A stretch of 64,000 nucleotides of DNA, from contig NZ_LT607751.1 in the NCBI RefSeq assembly GCF_900090305.1, positions 3,100,001 through 3,164,000 of the forward strand, written 5' to 3'. A program made the translations under genes and the position numbers. Under the pieces are notes generated by a model. The model searched no databases. It worked only from the letters and a program-made list of their open reading frames with translations, and was not told the origin of the DNA. This DNA is from Micromonospora siamensis. Lineage in GTDB: Bacteria; Actinomycetota; Actinomycetes; Mycobacteriales; Micromonosporaceae. Positions 27,889 through 41,149 of the stretch are shown in pieces (position 1 is the stretch's first letter; each line of letters starts with the position of its first letter).

Positions 27889-28890
27889 ATGGGCATTCGA
27901 GTCGCGGTAGCGGGAGCGAGCGGTTACGCCGGCGGGGAACTGCTGCGCCTGATCGCCGGTCACCCCGAGTTCGACCTGGTCGCCGCCACCGCCCACGCCC
28001 AGGCCGGCCAGCCGGTCGCCGCCGTACACCCGCAGCTCACCGGCCTGGACCTGGTCCTCGACGCCACCGAACCGGCCACCCTGGCCGACGCGGACCTGGT
28101 CTTCCTGGCCCTGCCGCACGGCGCGTCGGCGACGCTCGCCGCGGCCCTGCCCGAGACCGTCAAGGTGGTCGACCTCGGCGCCGACCACCGGCTGCGCGAC
28201 CCCGACGCCTGGGCCCGGTACTACGGTGGCGCGCACGCGGGCACCTGGACCTACGGCCTGCCCGAGCTGCCCGGGCAGCGGGCGGCGATCGCGACGGCGA
28301 ACCGGGTCGCCAACACCGGCTGCTACGCCGTGGCCACCACCCTCGCCCTCGCCCCGCTCATCGCCGCCGGCGCGGTCTTCCCCGCCGACCTGGTGGTGGT
28401 CGCCGCCTCCGGCACCTCCGGCGCCGGCCGGGCCGCCAAGCCCCACCTGCTCGGCAGCGAGGTGATGGGCGACCTGTCGCCCTACAAGGTCGGCGCCCAT
28501 CAGCACGTGCCGGAGATCAAGCAGGCGACCGGGGCGACCAGTCTCTCCCTCACCCCGGTGCTCGCCCCGATGCCGCGTGGCATCCTCGCCACCGTCACCG
28601 CCGTGCCGACCGGGGACACCGACCCGCGCGAGGTCCTGGCCGAGGCGTACGCGGACGCGCCGTTCGTGCACGTGCTGCCCGAGGGGACGTGGCCGCACAC
28701 GGCTGCCACCGCCGGCTCGAACACCTGCCACCTCCAGGCCACCGTCGACGCCGACTCCGGCCGGGTGATCGCGGTCAGCGCGATCGACAACCTCGGCAAG
28801 GGTGCCGCCGGCCAGGCCGTGCAGAACGCCAACCTGATGCTCGGCCTCCCCGAGACCACCGGCCTGTCAGCCTTCGGAGTCGCACCATGA
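27889..28890 (+). CDS. argC: N-acetyl-gamma-glutamyl-phosphate reductase
   Basis: Third step of arginine synthesis, NADPH-dependent reduction of N-acetylglutamyl phosphate. The 333-residue product has the Rossmann start VAVAGASGYAGGELLRL and the active-site ANTGCYAVATTLAL with the catalytic Cys. The HQHVPEIKQ block and the C-terminal DNLGKGAAGQAVQN are also typical. The ATG at 27889 follows GGAGGTG; the in-frame GTG at 27883 is part of that ribosome binding site. First gene of a complete arg operon in which most genes overlap by four bases. Confidence 0.96.
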   Translation: MGIRVAVAGASGYAGGELLRLIAGHPEFDLVAATAHAQAGQPVAAVHPQLTGLDLVLDATEPATLADADLVFLALPHGASATLAAALPETVKVVDLGADHRLRDPDAWARYYGGAHAGTWTYGLPELPGQRAAIATANRVANTGCYAVATTLALAPLIAAGAVFPADLVVVAASGTSGAGRAAKPHLLGSEVMGDLSPYKVGAHQHVPEIKQATGATSLSLTPVLAPMPRGILATVTAVPTGDTDPREVLAEAYADAPFVHVLPEGTWPHTAATAGSNTCHLQATVDADSGRVIAVSAIDNLGKGAAGQAVQNANLMLGLPETTGLSAFGVAP

Positions 28891-30059
28891 CCGTCACCAC
28901 CCCCCGGGGTTTCCGGGCCGCCGGCGTCGCCGCCGGGCTCAAGGCCAGCGGCGCGGCCGACGTCGCGCTGGTCGTCAACGACGGCCCCGACGCCACCGTC
29001 GCCGGCGTCTTCACCGCCAACCGGGTGAAGGCCGCGCCGGTGCTCTGGACCCAGCAGGTCGTCCGGGGCGGCGTGGTTCGCGCCGTGGTGCTCAACTCCG
29101 GCGGCGCGAACGCCTGCACCGGCCCGGCCGGCTTCCAGGACACCCACGCCACCGCCGAGCACACCGCCGCCGCCCTCACCGGCAGCAGCCCCCGCCGCCG
29201 GCTCGGCGCCGGCGAGGTCGCCGTCTGCTCCACCGGCCTGATCGGCGAGCGGCTGCCCATGCCGAAGCTGCTGCCCGGCGTACGCACCGCCATCCGCGGG
29301 CTGTCCCGCGACGGTGGCGCCGCCGCCGCCGAGGCGATCATGACCACCGACACCCGGCCCAAGACCACCGTGGCCAGGGGCGCCGGCTTCACCGTCGGCG
29401 GGATGGCCAAGGGCGCCGGAATGCTGGCCCCGGCCATGGCGACCATGCTCTGCGTGCTCACCACCGACGCGGTGGCCGGGCCGGAGGCGCTCGACGCGGC
29501 GCTGCGGGCCGCGACCCGGGTCACCTTCGACCGGATCGACTCCGACGGCTGCATGTCCACCAACGACACGGTGCTGCTGCTGGCCAGCGGCGCCTCCGGC
29601 GTGGAGCCGACCGAGGACGAGCTGGCCACCGCGGTCACCGCCGCCTGCCACGACCTGGCCCAGCAGCTGATCGCCGACGCCGAGGGCGCCACCAAGCAGA
29701 TCGCCATCGAGGTGGTCGGTGCGGCGAGCGAGGACGACGCCGTCGAGGTGGGCCGCTCGGTGGCCCGGAACAACCTGGTCAAGACCGCCCTGTTCGGCAA
29801 CGACCCGAACTGGGGCCGGATCCTCGCCGCCGTCGGCACCACCACCGCCGCCTTCGAACCCGACGCGCTGGACGTCGCCGTCAACGGGATCTGGGTGTGC
29901 CGGGGCGGCGCCGCCGCCGAGGACCGCGCCAAGGTCGACCTGACCGGGCGGGACGTCACCATCCGCATCGACCTGCACGTCGGCGACGAGACCGCGACGG
30001 TCTGGACCAACGACCTGTCGCACGCGTACGTGCACGAGAACTCGGCGTACTCGACGTGA
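28887..30059 (+). CDS. argJ: Ornithine acetyltransferase / N-acetylglutamate synthase
   Basis: Recycles the acetyl group from N-acetylornithine to glutamate, giving the cyclic arginine pathway. The 390-residue precursor contains the self-cleavage site [14 protein letters not shown], where cleavage before Thr yields alpha and beta chains. Further motifs are [12 protein letters not shown] at the N-terminus and [15 protein letters not shown] near the C-terminus. The ATG at 28887 overlaps the argC stop. Its TGA stop lies inside a repeat element (GTGAGCGCGAGG), so the repeat now defines the 3' end of the gene. Confidence 0.96.
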   Translation: MTVTTPRGFRAAGVAAGLKASGAADVALVVNDGPDATVAGVFTANRVKAAPVLWTQQVVRGGVVRAVVLNSGGANACTGPAGFQDTHATAEHTAAALTGSSPRRRLGAGEVAVCSTGLIGERLPMPKLLPGVRTAIRGLSRDGGAAAAEAIMTTDTRPKTTVARGAGFTVGGMAKGAGMLAPAMATMLCVLTTDAVAGPEALDAALRAATRVTFDRIDSDGCMSTNDTVLLLASGASGVEPTEDELATAVTAACHDLAQQLIADAEGATKQIAIEVVGAASEDDAVEVGRSVARNNLVKTALFGNDPNWGRILAAVGTTTAAFEPDALDVAVNGIWVCRGGAAAEDRAKVDLTGRDVTIRIDLHVGDETATVWTNDLSHAYVHENSAYST

Positions 30060-30105
30060 GCGCGAGGAACGCAGCGAAGCGGAGTCCCGCAGTCGCGAAC
30101 GAAAG
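30056..30105 (+). repeat. Short dispersed repeat, copy 1 (argJ end)
   Basis: Begins GTGAGCGCGAGGA and ends CCCGCAGTCGCGA, with about 20 bases between. The same outer blocks recur 935 bp downstream at the end of argB. It occupies most of the 58-nt argJ-argB gap and provides the argJ TGA. It resembles the short repeats that occur many times in Micromonospora-type genomes, as I recall them. Confidence 0.75.
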
Positions 30106-30117
30106 GCAGGCTCGAGC

Positions 30118-33707
<3,590 letters not shown>

Positions 33708-33711
<4 letters not shown>

Positions 33712-34913
33712 CCGAGCGGGTCGTTCTCGCCTACTCCGGGGGTCTCGACACCTCCGTGGCCATTCCGTACCTCGCCGAGCAGACCGGCGCCGAGATCATC
33801 GCGGTGGCGGTCGACGTCGGGCAGGGCGGCGAGGACCTGAACGCCATCCGGCAGCGGGCGCTGGACTGCGGCGCCGTCGAGTCCGAGGTGGTGGACGCGC
33901 GCGACGAGTTCGCCGCCGACTACTGCCTCCCGGCGATCCGGGCCAACGCCCTCTACATGGACCGCTACCCGCTGGTCTCCGCGCTGTCCCGGCCGCTGAT
34001 CGTCAAGCACCTGGTGGCCGCGGCCCGCAAGCACGGCGGCACCATCGTGTCGCACGGCTGCACCGGCAAGGGCAACGACCAGGTCCGCTTCGAGGTCGGC
34101 CTGGGCGCGCTCGCGCCCGACCTGAAGATCGTCGCCCCGGCCCGGGACTTCGCCTGGACCCGGGACAAGGCGATCGCCTTCGCCGAGGAGAAGGGCCTGC
34201 CGATCGACGTGTCGGCGAAGTCGCCGTACTCGATCGACCAGAACCTGTGGGGCCGCGCGGTGGAGACCGGCTTCCTGGAGGACATCTGGAACTCGCCCAT
34301 CGAGGACCTGTACTCGTACACCTCCGACCCGGCGCAGGAGCGCGACGCCGACGAGGTCGTGATCACCTTCGACGCCGGCGTGCCGGTCGCGGTGGACGGC
34401 GAGACGGTCACCCCGTACCAGGCGATCCTGGAGCTGAACCGGCGTGCCGGCGCCCAGGGCGTCGGCCGGCTCGACATGGTCGAGGACCGGCTGGTCGGCA
34501 TCAAGAGCCGCGAGGTGTACGAGGCCCCCGGCGCGATCGCCCTGATCACCGCCCACCAGGAGCTGGAGGCGGTGACCGTGGAGCGGGACCTGGCCCGGTT
34601 CAAGCGCGGCGTGGACCAGCGCTGGGGCGAGCTGGTCTACGACGGCCTCTGGTTCTCCCCGCTCAAGGACTCGCTGGACGCGTTCATCGACGACGCCCAG
34701 CGGCACGTCACCGGCGAGGTGCGGCTGACCCTGCACGGCGGGCGGGCCACCGTCACCGGCCGGCGCTCCGAGGCCAGCCTCTACGACTTCGGCATGGCCA
34801 CCTACGACACCGGGGACACCTTCGACCAGTCCCTGGCCAAGGGTTTCGTGCAGCTGTGGGGCCTGCCCAGCAAGATGGCCGCCGCGCGGGACGCCCGGCT
34901 GGGTGGCTCCTGA
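33708..34913 (+). CDS. argG: Argininosuccinate synthase
   Basis: Joins citrulline and aspartate using ATP. The 401-residue product starts with the ATP pyrophosphatase P-loop [16 protein letters not shown], followed by [13 protein letters not shown], the block [15 protein letters not shown], and the C-terminal [20 protein letters not shown]. Length is normal. The ATG at 33708 overlaps the argR stop and follows GAAGGGAG. Confidence 0.96.
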
Positions 34914-34915
34914 GC

Positions 34916-36391
34916 ATGGGCACCACAATGGGCGGCGTGGACGACAAGAGCCTGACCGAGAACAGCGCCGCCACCAACCGGACGAGCCTGTGGGGTGGCC
35001 GGTTCGCCGGCGGCCCCGCCGAGGCCCTGGCCCGACTGTCGGTGAGTGTCCAGTTCGACTGGCGCCTCGCCCCGTACGACATCGCCGGGTCCCGGGCGCA
35101 CGCCCGGGTCCTCGCCGGCGCCGGCCTGCTCGACCCGGAGGAACTCGGGAAGATCCTGGCGGCGCTGGACGACCTGGAGGCGGCCTGCGCCTCCGGGCAG
35201 TTCCGCCCCACCGTGGACGACGAGGACGTGCACACCGCCCTGGAGCGGGGCCTGCTCGAGCGCCTGGGCAGCCTCGGCGGCAAGCTGCGCGCCGGCCGGT
35301 CCCGTAACGACCAGGTCGCCACCGACCTGCGGCTCTATCTGCGCGACCACGCCCGGGGCGTGGCCGCCCGGCTGGTCGAGCTGGCCGAGGCGCTGGTCGA
35401 GCAGGCCGAGCGGCACGTGGACACGGCCGCGCCCGGGATGACCCACCTCCAGCACGCCCAGCCGGTCACCTTCGGGCACTGGCTGCTGGCCCACGTGCAG
35501 CCGCTGCTGCGCGACCTGGAACGGCTGCGGGACTGGGACCACCGGACGGCGGTCAGCCCGCTCGGCGCGGGCGCGCTGGCCGGCTCCGGGCTGCCGCTGG
35601 ACCCGGTGGCGGTGGCCCGGGAGCTGGGCTTCCGGACCTCGTTCGCCAACTCGATGGACGCGGTCGCCGACCGGGACTTCGTCGCCGAGTTCCTCTTCAC
35701 CACCGCCATGGTCGGGGTGCACCTGTCCCGCCTCGGCGAGGAGGTGGTGCTCTGGACCTCGCACGAGTTCGGCTGGGTGGAGCTGGACGACTCGTTCGCC
35801 ACCGGGTCGTCGATCATGCCGCAGAAGAAGAACGCGGACATCGCCGAGCTGGCCCGGGGCAAGTCCGGCCGGCTGGTCGGCGGGCTGATGAGCGTGCTCA
35901 CCATGCTCAAGGGTCTGCCGATGACCTACGACCGGGACATGCAGGAGGACAAGGAGCCGGCCTTCGACGCGGTCGACACCCTGGAACTGCTGCTGCCGGC
36001 CCTGGCCGGGATGATCTCCACGATGACGGTACGGGTGGACCGGCTGGTCGCCGCCGCGCCGGTCGGCTTCTCCCTCGCCACCGAGGTCGCCGACTGGCTG
36101 GTCCGCAAGGGCGTGCCGTTCCGCGACGCGCACGAGATCACCGGGAAGCTGGTGGCGCTCTGCGTGGCCCGGGAGTGCGCCCTCGACGAGGTCTCCGACG
36201 AGGACCTGGCCGCGGTCAGCGAGCACCTCGACCCGTCGGTGCGCGACGTGCTCTCGGTGCGGTCGGCGCTGGCGGCCCGCACCACCCCGGGCTCGACCGG
36301 CCCGGGGCCGGTGGCCGAGCAGTTGGCCGCCGCCGCGGACAAGCTGGCCGGCTGGCGGGAGTGGGCCGCCGAGCGGGTCGTACCCCGCTAG
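34916..36391 (+). CDS. argH: Argininosuccinate lyase
   Basis: Last step of arginine synthesis, releasing arginine and fumarate. The product has 491 residues, slightly longer than usual because of about 20 variable N-terminal residues before the conserved LWGGRFAGGPAEAL. Family motifs: RSRNDQVATDLRL, THLQHAQPVTFGHWLLA with the catalytic His, and the fumarase/lyase signature GSSIMPQKKNADIAEL. The ATG at 34916 is two bases after the argG stop; a GTG at 34937 is also possible. A strong hairpin 15 nt downstream ends the operon. Confidence 0.95.
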   Translation: MGTTMGGVDDKSLTENSAATNRTSLWGGRFAGGPAEALARLSVSVQFDWRLAPYDIAGSRAHARVLAGAGLLDPEELGKILAALDDLEAACASGQFRPTVDDEDVHTALERGLLERLGSLGGKLRAGRSRNDQVATDLRLYLRDHARGVAARLVELAEALVEQAERHVDTAAPGMTHLQHAQPVTFGHWLLAHVQPLLRDLERLRDWDHRTAVSPLGAGALAGSGLPLDPVAVARELGFRTSFANSMDAVADRDFVAEFLFTTAMVGVHLSRLGEEVVLWTSHEFGWVELDDSFATGSSIMPQKKNADIAELARGKSGRLVGGLMSVLTMLKGLPMTYDRDMQEDKEPAFDAVDTLELLLPALAGMISTMTVRVDRLVAAAPVGFSLATEVADWLVRKGVPFRDAHEITGKLVALCVARECALDEVSDEDLAAVSEHLDPSVRDVLSVRSALAARTTPGSTGPGPVAEQLAAAADKLAGWREWAAERVVPR

Positions 36392-36406
36392 GGCTCCGAC
36401 GGCACG

Positions 36407-36438
36407 ACGCGGCGCGCGGGACGGTCCGCGCGCCGCGT
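36407..36438. terminator. Bidirectional terminator after argH
   Basis: ACGCGGCGCGCGG (36407-36419) pairs perfectly with 36426-36438 around GACGGT, between convergent genes argH and the PLD-like gene. Confidence 0.8.
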
Positions 36439-36448
36439 AGCCGTCCGC

Positions 36449-37606
36449 TCAGAGCTGGGCGGAGTCGCGCATCGCCCAGAAGTTGCTCCGGTACTGGTCG
36501 TGGATGGCCGAGGAGTTGATCCGCAGCATCGCCTCGTCGTTCTCCCGCAGCGACGAGTCGTCGTAGTTGTGGCTGCCGGTGAAGACCCACTTGGTGTTCA
36601 CCCGGCCCGCGTACGTCCCCTCGATCAGCAGGTACTTCGAGTGGACCAGCTCGCCGTCGGCCTTGTTGAGCTGGTACGTCTTGATCCGCGGGTGGGCAAG
36701 CGCGGAGGCGCTGCCGCTGCTTAGGGTGCCGTAGACGATGTCCACCCAGCAGTTGGCGTTGGCCAGCGCGCGGAGCTTGTCGGCGATCGCCTCGCGGGTG
36801 ATCTTCCACGCCGCGATGCGGATCTTGGTGTATCCGTCTACCGTGCCGTAACCGGGGTCGTTGCCCGGGCAGGTCACGTTGTTCAGCACCTCCACGATGG
36901 TGTCGGTGTCCGCGGTGGCGCCGGCGCGCGGGAAGAAGTACGACTTCACCGGGTCCGACGAGGTCATCCGGTAGTAGTCGCTGTCGTTGTGCAGCGCCTT
37001 GGCCAGGTCCCCGAAGTACGCCCGGTAGGCGTCGTAGATCGGCCCGTTGTTCACGATGGTCACCGCGTTGTTCCAGTAGCTGCCGGTGTTCAGCGAGGTC
37101 AGGTTCGCCGAGGACTGCACCAGCACCTTCGACGCGCCGCCGGTGGACGAGAACAGGTAGAACTTGTTGTGGTTGATCGGGTTGACGCTGGCCGGCGCGC
37201 CCGAGACGCAGGCCAGGTCGGTGGCGCAGACCTTCAGCCACGAGCCGGCCGTGGTGTCGGTGCCCAGGCCGGTCGTCGCGCTGGCCAGCGCCAGGGCCGG
37301 CGTCCGGGTGCGGTAGGTGGCGTCCAGCACCACCCGCACCCGGACGCCCCGCTGCCGGGCGGCCCGGATCAGCGCGTCGGCCACCGGCTGCTCGTCGAAG
37401 GCGTACATGGCGACGCTGATCTCCGCGCCGGACGGGGTGCCGTCGATCAGCGAGACGATGTGGTCGACGATGACCCGCTCGCTGCCCGCCACCGTCGGGT
37501 TGTTGAAGATCGCCCCGGTGACCGGCGTGACCGCCGCGGCCGGGCCGCTCCAGGCGGTGGTGGTCAGCAGGACGGCGGCCAGTACCGCACCGATGAGACG
37601 TCTCAC
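36449..37606 (-). CDS. Secreted phospholipase D-like protein with incomplete HKD motifs
   Basis: The product has 385 residues with a clear signal peptide (RRLIGAVLAAVLLTTTAWSG, cleavage after AAA near residue 25). Two PLD half-sites are visible: His146-Asn-Lys148 followed by SSAN, and His322-Ser-Lys324 followed by GSHN. The Asp of the HxKx4D motif is replaced by Ser153 in the first and Glu329 in the second, so hydrolytic activity is uncertain. The start is the GTG at 37606, which follows GAGGAGA and overlaps the MMPL stop by four bases. Translation is therefore coupled to the exporter. The substrate is unknown; a phosphodiester lipid or nucleic acid outside the cell is possible. Confidence 0.83.
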   Translation of the reverse strand: MRRLIGAVLAAVLLTTTAWSGPAAAVTPVTGAIFNNPTVAGSERVIVDHIVSLIDGTPSGAEISVAMYAFDEQPVADALIRAARQRGVRVRVVLDATYRTRTPALALASATTGLGTDTTAGSWLKVCATDLACVSGAPASVNPINHNKFYLFSSTGGASKVLVQSSANLTSLNTGSYWNNAVTIVNNGPIYDAYRAYFGDLAKALHNDSDYYRMTSSDPVKSYFFPRAGATADTDTIVEVLNNVTCPGNDPGYGTVDGYTKIRIAAWKITREAIADKLRALANANCWVDIVYGTLSSGSASALAHPRIKTYQLNKADGELVHSKYLLIEGTYAGRVNTKWVFTGSHNYDDSSLRENDEAMLRINSSAIHDQYRSNFWAMRDSAQL

Positions 37607-39876
37607 CTGTTCTCCTCGCGCTCCGGCGCCGTGTTCGGCGCACCGGTGGCGAGCATAGGGGTGGTCGACGTCCACTGTGGCCCGGCCGGCCGGCGACCCC
37701 AGGCCCGGTCGCCGCAGAGCGCCAGCGCCGCCGGCAGCAGCACCCCGCGGACCAGGGTGGCGTCGACCAGCACCGCCACCGCCATCCCCAGGCCGAGCAT
37801 CTTGTACTCGATCGCGCTCAGGGTGAGGAAGACCGCGAAGACGGCGACCATCACGGTGGCCGCGCTGCTGACCACGCCCGCGCCGCGTCCCACACCGGCC
37901 ACGATGGCGGGGCCGGGGGCCGCGCCGGCCGCCCAGCGTTCCCGGATCCGGCTGAGCACGAACAGGTGGTAGTCCATGCTCAGCCCGAAGAGCAGGACGA
38001 ACATGAACAGCGGCAGCCAGCCGACCACCCCGCCGTACGGGGTGAAGCCCAGCGGGCCGGCCAGGTGCCCGTCCTGGAACGCCCAGGTGAGCACCCCGTA
38101 GGCGGCGCCGATCGACAGCAGGTTCAGCGCGATGGACACCAGCGGCACCGCCAGGGTCCGGAAGGTGACGGTGAGCAGCGCGAAGGCCAGCAGCAGCACC
38201 GCGCCGACCACCAGGGGCGCCCGCCCGGTCATCCGCTCGGTGAAGTCGTGGGCGAACGCCGTCCGACCCATGACCGCGTGCTCGACCCCGTCCACCCGGC
38301 CGACGGTGGCGGGCAGCACCTCGCCGCGCAGCGTGGCCAGCGCCCGTTCCGACGCCCGGTCGGTGCCCGAGCCGGCCAGCGGCACCCGTACCACCAGCGC
38401 CCGGTCGACGGTGGCCACGGTGACCGGGCCGGCCAGCCCGGGAACGCCGCCGGCGATCCGCGCCCGCAGGTCGGTCACGGCGGCGTCGACCTCGGGTCGA
38501 CCGGCGACCGCTGCGCCGTCCGGGCGCCACAGCACCACCCGGGCCGGCGCGGCGGCGCCGGGGAAGTCCCGCTGCATGCGTACGGCGGCGTCGACGGTCG
38601 GCACGGTGCGGGGCAGGCTGTCCACCACGGCCGCGTCCTGCGGGTGCATCCGCAGCGCCGGCAGGGCCAGCGTGACCAGCAGCGCGGCCCCGGCGAGCGT
38701 CCACAGCAGCGGGCGGCGGACCACCCGGACGGCCACCGCCGTCCAGAACCGGGACGGGGCGGTGGCGGTGCGCCGCCGGCCCGGCCAGGGCACCCGCAGC
38801 CGGTCCACCCGGTCGCCGAGCAGCGCCAGCAGGGCCGGCAGGGCGGTCACCGAGGCGAGCACGGTGGCGCCCACCACCAGCACGATGCCGAGCGTCGCAC
38901 CCCGGTACGCCGAGATGCCGGTCAGCAGCAGCCCGCACAGGCACACCATCACGGTCGCCCCGGAGACCAGCACCACCCGCCCCGAGGTTCGCGCGGTGAT
39001 CGCCAGGGCGGTGCCCAGGTCGTGTCCGGCGGCCCGTTCCTCCCGCAGCCGACGCAGGTTGAACAGGCAGTAGTCGACGCCGACCGCCATGCCGATCAGC
39101 AGCACCATCGGCGCGGTCACGCTGTTGATCGGCAACCACTGGTCGACCACCTGGAGCAGGCCCAGCGTCGCGGCGACCGCGGTCAGGGTGAGCAGCAACG
39201 GCACCGCGGCGACCACCAGCGAGCCGAAGACGACCAGCAGGATCAGCACCGTCAGCGGCAGCGACAACTGGTGGGCGAGGGCGAAGTCCCCCTTGACGCC
39301 CTGGTCGACAGCCTGGGCGAGGCTGCGGTCGCCGGCCTGCGCCAGGCGTACGCCCGGATGCCGGCGGGCGACGTCGCCGACGGCGGCGGTGGCGGCGTCG
39401 TAACGGACCAGCCGCTCGTCGAGCCCGCCGTCGACGGCGAAGCCGACCAGCAGCGCGCGACGGTCGGCGGAGACCCGGTCGGGGGCGTCGAGGGGGTCGG
39501 CGACGGTCACCCCGCCCGCGGGAAGGGCGCGCAGCGTCCGGACCAGGTCGGCCACTGCCGCTCGTACCGTCGGGTCGGTGGCGGCCGGTGGTCCGGCGGG
39601 GTCGGTGGCCCGGACCAGCACGTTCTCCTGGATCGGTTCGTAGCCGCCCTGGGCGTCCAGCACCCGGCGTGCCGTGCCGGCCTCGCCGGGGTCCACCGGC
39701 GGCGCGCCGTCGCCGGTGACCAGGACGCCGGCGAGCACGGCCGCCGCGACCAGGGCCAGCCAGCCGGCCATCGCCCGGGCCCGGTGCCGCACCGACCAGG
39801 TGACCAGCCGTTCGGTGAGTGGCCTGGGTCCGGCGTCCGGCGGTGGGTGGAGCGTCGATTTGCGTTCGCGCAGCAT
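37603..39876 (-). CDS. MMPL/RND-family membrane exporter
   Basis: A 757-residue membrane protein with about twelve helices in two homologous halves, each starting with a helix and a large outside domain (about 60-205 and about 400-550). Typical MMPL blocks: GMAVGVDYCLFNLRRLREER in the first half and LFGLSMDYHLFVLSRIRERW in the second, both with the Asp-Tyr pair used for proton coupling. MMPL proteins export lipids, siderophores or drugs in actinobacteria. The ATG at 39876 was chosen because it opens the cytosolic N-terminus and follows AAAGGACAG; the open frame upstream lacks family similarity. Coupled to the PLD-like gene downstream. Confidence 0.88.
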   Translation of the reverse strand: MLRERKSTLHPPPDAGPRPLTERLVTWSVRHRARAMAGWLALVAAAVLAGVLVTGDGAPPVDPGEAGTARRVLDAQGGYEPIQENVLVRATDPAGPPAATDPTVRAAVADLVRTLRALPAGGVTVADPLDAPDRVSADRRALLVGFAVDGGLDERLVRYDAATAAVGDVARRHPGVRLAQAGDRSLAQAVDQGVKGDFALAHQLSLPLTVLILLVVFGSLVVAAVPLLLTLTAVAATLGLLQVVDQWLPINSVTAPMVLLIGMAVGVDYCLFNLRRLREERAAGHDLGTALAITARTSGRVVLVSGATVMVCLCGLLLTGISAYRGATLGIVLVVGATVLASVTALPALLALLGDRVDRLRVPWPGRRRTATAPSRFWTAVAVRVVRRPLLWTLAGAALLVTLALPALRMHPQDAAVVDSLPRTVPTVDAAVRMQRDFPGAAAPARVVLWRPDGAAVAGRPEVDAAVTDLRARIAGGVPGLAGPVTVATVDRALVVRVPLAGSGTDRASERALATLRGEVLPATVGRVDGVEHAVMGRTAFAHDFTERMTGRAPLVVGAVLLLAFALLTVTFRTLAVPLVSIALNLLSIGAAYGVLTWAFQDGHLAGPLGFTPYGGVVGWLPLFMFVLLFGLSMDYHLFVLSRIRERWAAGAAPGPAIVAGVGRGAGVVSSAATVMVAVFAVFLTLSAIEYKMLGLGMAVAVLVDATLVRGVLLPAALALCGDRAWGRRPAGPQWTSTTPMLATGAPNTAPEREENR

Positions 39877-39946
39877 GGACTGCTGTCCTTTCCGTGGACG
39901 GGTCGTCGCGCTGAGAACTCGCCGTCGGCGAGGTGATGCCCGCCCC

Positions 39947-39980
39947 GCCGGGCCGTCGAGCTGCAACTCGACGGCCCGGC
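39947..39980 (-). terminator. Perfect 14-bp hairpin upstream of the MMPL gene
   Basis: GCCGGGCCGTCGAG (39947-39960) pairs fully with 39967-39980 around CTGCAA. It follows the ArsR/small-protein pair on the minus strand, so it probably ends that unit before the MMPL-PLD unit begins. Confidence 0.7.
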
Positions 39981-40054
39981 ATCCCTCGGGCGGTGGTGAT
40001 CCGCGGTAGCCGGGCTGCAACCCGGCGACACGGAGGGTCGGCGTGGGAGGCCGT

Positions 40055-40327
40055 CTACTCGACGTCGCGCAGGACGCGCTCCACCGACGACATCCGGCCC
40101 TCGACGTCGGTCAGGCGGGCGCCGATCGCCGTGAGCTGCCGGGCCAGCTCCTCCTGGGCGCGTACCGAGCTCTCGGCCAGGGCGCGGTACTCGGCGTCGC
40201 GGGCCGTGCCGACCCGGGTACGCCAGCGCGGCGCGATCCGGGTGACGACCGCGACGAGCAGGACCGTGGCCAGGGTGAACATGCCGACGGCGCCGACGAC
40301 CTCCGCCAGTTCGTGTCCGTCCATCAT
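40055..40327 (-). CDS. Small membrane-anchored coiled-coil protein
   Basis: The product has 90 residues: one membrane helix (about 11-30, VGAVGMFTLATVLLVAVV), a basic stretch, and a heptad-rich C-terminal half (RAQEELARQLTAIGARLTDV) that should form a coiled coil. No known family is recognised. ATG at 40327 overlaps the stop of the ArsR-type gene (TGATG), so the two are coupled. It might transmit a membrane signal or stabilise its neighbour, which is speculation. Confidence 0.7.
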   Translation of the reverse strand: MMDGHELAEVVGAVGMFTLATVLLVAVVTRIAPRWRTRVGTARDAEYRALAESSVRAQEELARQLTAIGARLTDVEGRMSSVERVLRDVE

Positions 40328-40671
40328 CGGGTGCCTTTCTCTGCGTCGTCGCTGCTCAGGGTGGGGGCCGCCGCCGCGATGGCCTGCGGGGTGAGCCGGT
40401 AGGCGAACGGGGTGACCTCATAGAACTTCATCGCCTTGCCGTCGGGGGAGAGTTCGAGCTGGGCGGTGACCAGGCCGGCCGCCTCCAGCTTGCGCAGGTG
40501 CAGCTGGAGCAGCGCCCGACTGATCCCGAGGTCGCGGGCGAGCCGGCTGACGTAGGTGCGCTCGCGGGTGAGCGCGGCGATCACCCGCAGCCGGTGCGGA
40601 TTGGCGAGCGTGCCGAGCACCGCCAGCAGTTCGTCACCCGTCGGCTCGGCACTCACAACGAAAACCTGCAC
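40324..40671 (-). CDS. ArsR-like winged-helix transcriptional regulator
   Basis: The product has 115 residues. Residues about 12-85 form a winged helix: LLAVLGTLANPHRLRVIAAL, then YVSRLARDLGISRALLQLHL (recognition helix) and RKLEAAGLV. This is the ArsR/HTH_20 pattern, without the metal-binding Cys of classic ArsR proteins. The C-terminal part (FYEVTPFAYRLTPQAIAAA) may bind a ligand or dimerise. The start could be ATG at 40671 or the in-frame GTG at 40656. Co-transcribed with the small coiled-coil protein; its target may be the MMPL-PLD pair downstream (inference). Confidence 0.8.
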   Translation of the reverse strand: MQVFVVSAEPTGDELLAVLGTLANPHRLRVIAALTRERTYVSRLARDLGISRALLQLHLRKLEAAGLVTAQLELSPDGKAMKFYEVTPFAYRLTPQAIAAAAPTLSSDDAEKGTR

Positions 40672-40737
40672 ATGCCAAGAAAAGCTAGCAGGTCTAGGCG
40701 CACGCCGGTGCCCCCGGCCGCCGAATTCAGGGTCGGG

Positions 40738-41085
40738 TCAGGGTCGCTCGCGGCGCGGCAACCGGGCCAGCACCGCGTCGTACGAGCCGTCGACCGCGTC
40801 GAGCAGGTCCTCGTCGGGGATCGACCCGTCCAGCCGCAGCGCGTTCCAGCCGTACCGCCCGAGGTAGGGGGCAGCGGTGGCCTCGCCCGGGAACCGGTGC
40901 AGCCACTCGTCGGCCACCACCCGGTCGGGCCCGCACTTGGCCCAGACCCGGGGCTGGCTGTCGGGTGCGCCGAGGAAGGCGAAGATCTTGCTACCGACCT
41001 TCACCACCTCGTCGGCCTCCCAGGGCCGGTCCAGCCAGGCCCCCGGCTTGCCCAGGCAGTACGCCAGCAGTTCCTCGCGCCTCAT
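40738..41085 (-). CDS. MmcQ/YjbR-family protein
   Basis: A 115-residue protein with the YjbR pattern: an N-terminal helix MRREELLAYCLGKPGAWLDR, then FAFLGAPDSQPRVWAKCGPD and VVADEWLHRFPGEATAAPYL with the conserved W-N (YGWNALRLDG). The fold is a CyaY-like DNA-binding shape, and the function is not established. Single gene downstream of the iron-boxed acyltransferase fusion, with 64 nt between them. Confidence 0.85.
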   Translation of the reverse strand: MRREELLAYCLGKPGAWLDRPWEADEVVKVGSKIFAFLGAPDSQPRVWAKCGPDRVVADEWLHRFPGEATAAPYLGRYGWNALRLDGSIPDEDLLDAVDGSYDAVLARLPRRERP

Positions 41086-41149
41086 CGCGCCCTCCCGTCG
41101 GCGGTGTGCACCGAAGGCAGTCTGCCGCGCCCCTGTGACAACCCGGCGG

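Noticed and set aside
37966..39936. Plus-strand open frame of 656 codons opposite the MMPL gene
   Set aside because: Very hydrophilic Gln/Arg-rich shadow; the minus strand encodes a proper membrane protein.
37609..39982. Upstream extension of the PLD-like reading frame (a 1177-codon frame in total)
   Set aside because: It runs antisense-free but out of frame through the MMPL gene; the signal peptide and GAGGAGA fix the start at 37606.
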